A stretch of DNA of 64,000 bases from Rhynchospora pubera (Eukaryota; Streptophyta; Magnoliopsida; Poales; Cyperaceae). The stretch spans positions 171,437,144 to 171,501,143 of the forward strand of contig CM051461.1 of assembly GCA_028095005.1 (NCBI GenBank), in the 5' to 3' direction. The notes below the pieces were generated by a model that ran no database searches, had not been told where the DNA came from, and was given only the letters and a program-made list of their open reading frames with translations. The position numbers and the translations under genes were made by a program. Shown here piece by piece: positions 62,017 through 64,000 of this stretch (positions are counted from its first letter, which is position 1; the number at the start of each line of letters is the position of its first letter).

Positions 62017-63441
62017 TGTTAGAGTTATGTCCTAGAAGTCAATAATTTAATGACTTAATTATTAGTTTATGTCTTGGATGATATTTTATCATATGTTCCT
62101 AGGTTTATTATTGACAGATCATTCAGGTTGAGGATCTGAATTGTGGATCTCTGTGGATCATTCTTTAGAATGACAATAATCAATCTAAATGGTCCATAAT
62201 CTTGATAATTAACAAGGAACATTAATTATCATATAAGATTAGTATGCAAGTTAAGTGATGATTAAGTTCTACAAATCATAGGTAAAGAGTTACCAACTTA
62301 ATTGCATATGTATATGTTATGGAACATAGTACAGGACTTGACCCAACGAAATAAACATATGGATTGTGTTATGTGTCGTTGTTTATTTCATTATGATTTT
62401 GGTTCTAAGTTTGAGATGTTTATCTTTTCCACATGAGGATAGGTTCAATAAATATTGTCTACCGCTGATTCCCGATAAGGGCTGCTATACGGACTTTATT
62501 TATGTTCTCTTGAATTGTGCGGGGAAAAGCTAATCATCAAGAAAACCGTATGTCCCTCATTAATTCACTTAGTGAGTGACGATATCTGTTTGGGCCCCTT
62601 GATGGAGTTGGATCGTATGCGCGCAACTAAGCGATCAACTCTAGATCAAGAAACGTATAATCTGCAAGAATGACACATTCCTATCTTGGATTATACGATG
62701 ATATCGTGAGACATAAGAATCAAAATAGAGAAACATATTCTCTTATGCAGGATTGAAATATTGTAGTGGTACATTATTTATGCGAATTGGGAATCATAAC
62801 GTGTTGCTAGATACCGCTTATGATTATTGGAATTAAATAACGATTTAATTCCATGGCCAACATAGCATAAATCCTCAAAGGGTCACACAAATAGAGTTAT
62901 AACCATACAGTGCATTAATTGTTTATTCACAGCAGTAAGTTCTGTGAAAATATGATGAGTTGATTAATTAATTATATCGTTATGGACCGTTATAATTAAT
63001 TAAGTCAAATGGATCATATAGAAATATTTTAGTGCATTTGCTAATCACCAAATAATTATTAATTAGTTAATAATTATTTATACAACACATATTTTAATTA
63101 TAAGGCTTTAATTTAAATGTTAAATTTAAAGCCCAATAGGGATCCGATTTGGGTGCAACTTCAAAGGTCCATTTAATATAGATTATATGGATTAATTAAC
63201 ACAACACACATGGCCCAACTAGGCCCATGTGTGGCCAGCCTAGAAAGGGGGTAGGTGGGTGGCATGGCATGTAATTTTGGTGAACTCTACCCTAGGGTTG
63301 GAGCACTATAAAAGGAGGTGCATAGAAGCAAATTTGGACTTGCTCTCTTTCCCCTTAACCTAGCCGCCACTCTCCCTCCTCTTTCTCTTCTCTATGGCCG
63401 GCGCCACCCTCTCCCTCTCTCCCTATTGCTCATGTGTTGAG
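62017..63441 (+). mobile_element. LTR3, same family, opposite orientation, truncated
   Basis: It starts TGTTAGAGTTATGTCCTAG at 62017 and follows LTR2 (reverse complement) through GCAAGTTAAGTGATGATTAA, CCACATGAGGATAG and GTCCCTCATTAATTCACTTA to CTCATGTGTTGAGC near 63,440. TATAAAA at 63307-63313 is its promoter TATA. It then changes abruptly into unrelated sequence. Confidence 0.85.
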
Positions 63442-64000
63442 CTCTGATGAAGGCTTTTTAAACCTAGGTATCAAATAAATTTATAACCTAGAGCTAACCT
63501 CACTAGTCGTTTTAGTTAAGTTTTAGGGTCGAACCCAAGGGACGGTACAACTGATTACTAGACTTCCTCACGAAAGCTAGACAATTAATTTTGGAGTTTT
63601 ATGATTTAAAAAGAAAATTATCTAAAGTGCAATTAAATAAATTATTTTTGGTATTTTCTGGACTCTAAATAAATGCAAATAATGTCCTAGGAATTTGTGT
63701 TCAATTAGTTTAGCTCCAAAGCACCTTTGCCTACAATTTTCTCCGAGACATAGGCATATTTCGGACCGAAATGTATGGATTTCGGACCGAAATCCATATT
63801 GTTTCTGTCCAAAACTTACTTTAGACCTCTTGTTTCAACTTGATATCTTTACACAATGTTATGTTTCAGGCTACTGGACGACCAGACCTAAGTCCTAACC
63901 TCAGCTGTCGCGATTTCGGTTCTGACTTGACTTGGAACTCGGTTTTTGCCACATAAACAACTAAACCTATACTTTCGTTCTGATTTAGCTATTTAAGTAT
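63442..64000. mobile_element. Unidentified repeat element, runs off window
   Basis: The abrupt end of LTR3 at about 63,441 suggests insertion of another element. The motif AGGGTCGAACCCAAGGGACG near 63,527 is common near the ends of plant LTR retroelements, but the family is not determined. Confidence 0.4.

Overview
The window is nuclear DNA of a flowering plant. Genes are split by many GT-AG introns, the intergenic DNA is AT-rich, and Helitrons, LTR fragments, foldback MITEs and a SINE are present. The recognised proteins are plant-specific or have plant architectures: an ankyrin-repeat acyl-CoA-binding protein, a GH17-X8 glucanase, a SARD4-like protein, an F-box/kelch-like protein, ATG4 and BiP. 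The sequence does not let me name the species.

Layout. 0-2.8 kb holds the 3' part of a Helitron PIF1-type helicase (minus) and a decayed Helitron-type hairpin. 7.5-8.6 kb is an intronless SARD4/ornithine-cyclodeaminase-like gene. 10.3-11.0 kb is a minisatellite between pyrimidine-rich and purine-rich arms. 13.4-25.3 kb is a dense plus-strand gene block: ATG4 (8 coding exons, 472 aa), a GH17-X8 glucanase (4 exons, 450 aa) and an ACBP1/2-type protein (6 exons, 351 aa). A single-exon F-box gene follows on the minus strand at 26.5-27.6 kb. 28.9-39.5 kb is a repeat mosaic with a Helitron 3' terminus, a truncated SINE and unassigned exon-like pieces. 43.1-47.5 kb is a BiP (ER HSP70) gene with 8 exons and 659 aa. 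It lies between a decayed SRP (7SL) RNA copy at 40.0 kb and an apparently intact SRP RNA gene at 50.8-51.1 kb. 52.8-54.7 kb is an inverted, truncated copy of the 3' half of the SARD4-like locus. From 54.9 kb to the end is nested transposon DNA: an LTR split by a Helitron that itself carries a solo LTR, then another LTR in the opposite orientation, then an unidentified element.

How the genes relate. Most neighbours are unrelated, as is usual in plants. The exception is BiP and SRP RNA, which both serve protein entry into the ER and sit within 4 kb. The SRP locus is present twice around BiP, and a 71-bp antisense scrap of a BiP-like exon lies beside the intact SRP gene, which suggests local duplication. 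Several proteins have altered key positions: the SARD4-like protein has lost its lysine and dinucleotide-loop consensus, the glucanase has Gln at the nucleophile site, and BiP ends in DDEL instead of HDEL. I found no convincing new multi-gene system. The best leads are these altered residues, the BiP/SRP duplication and the nested transposon stack. All exon models rest on splice signals, reading phase and family resemblance only.
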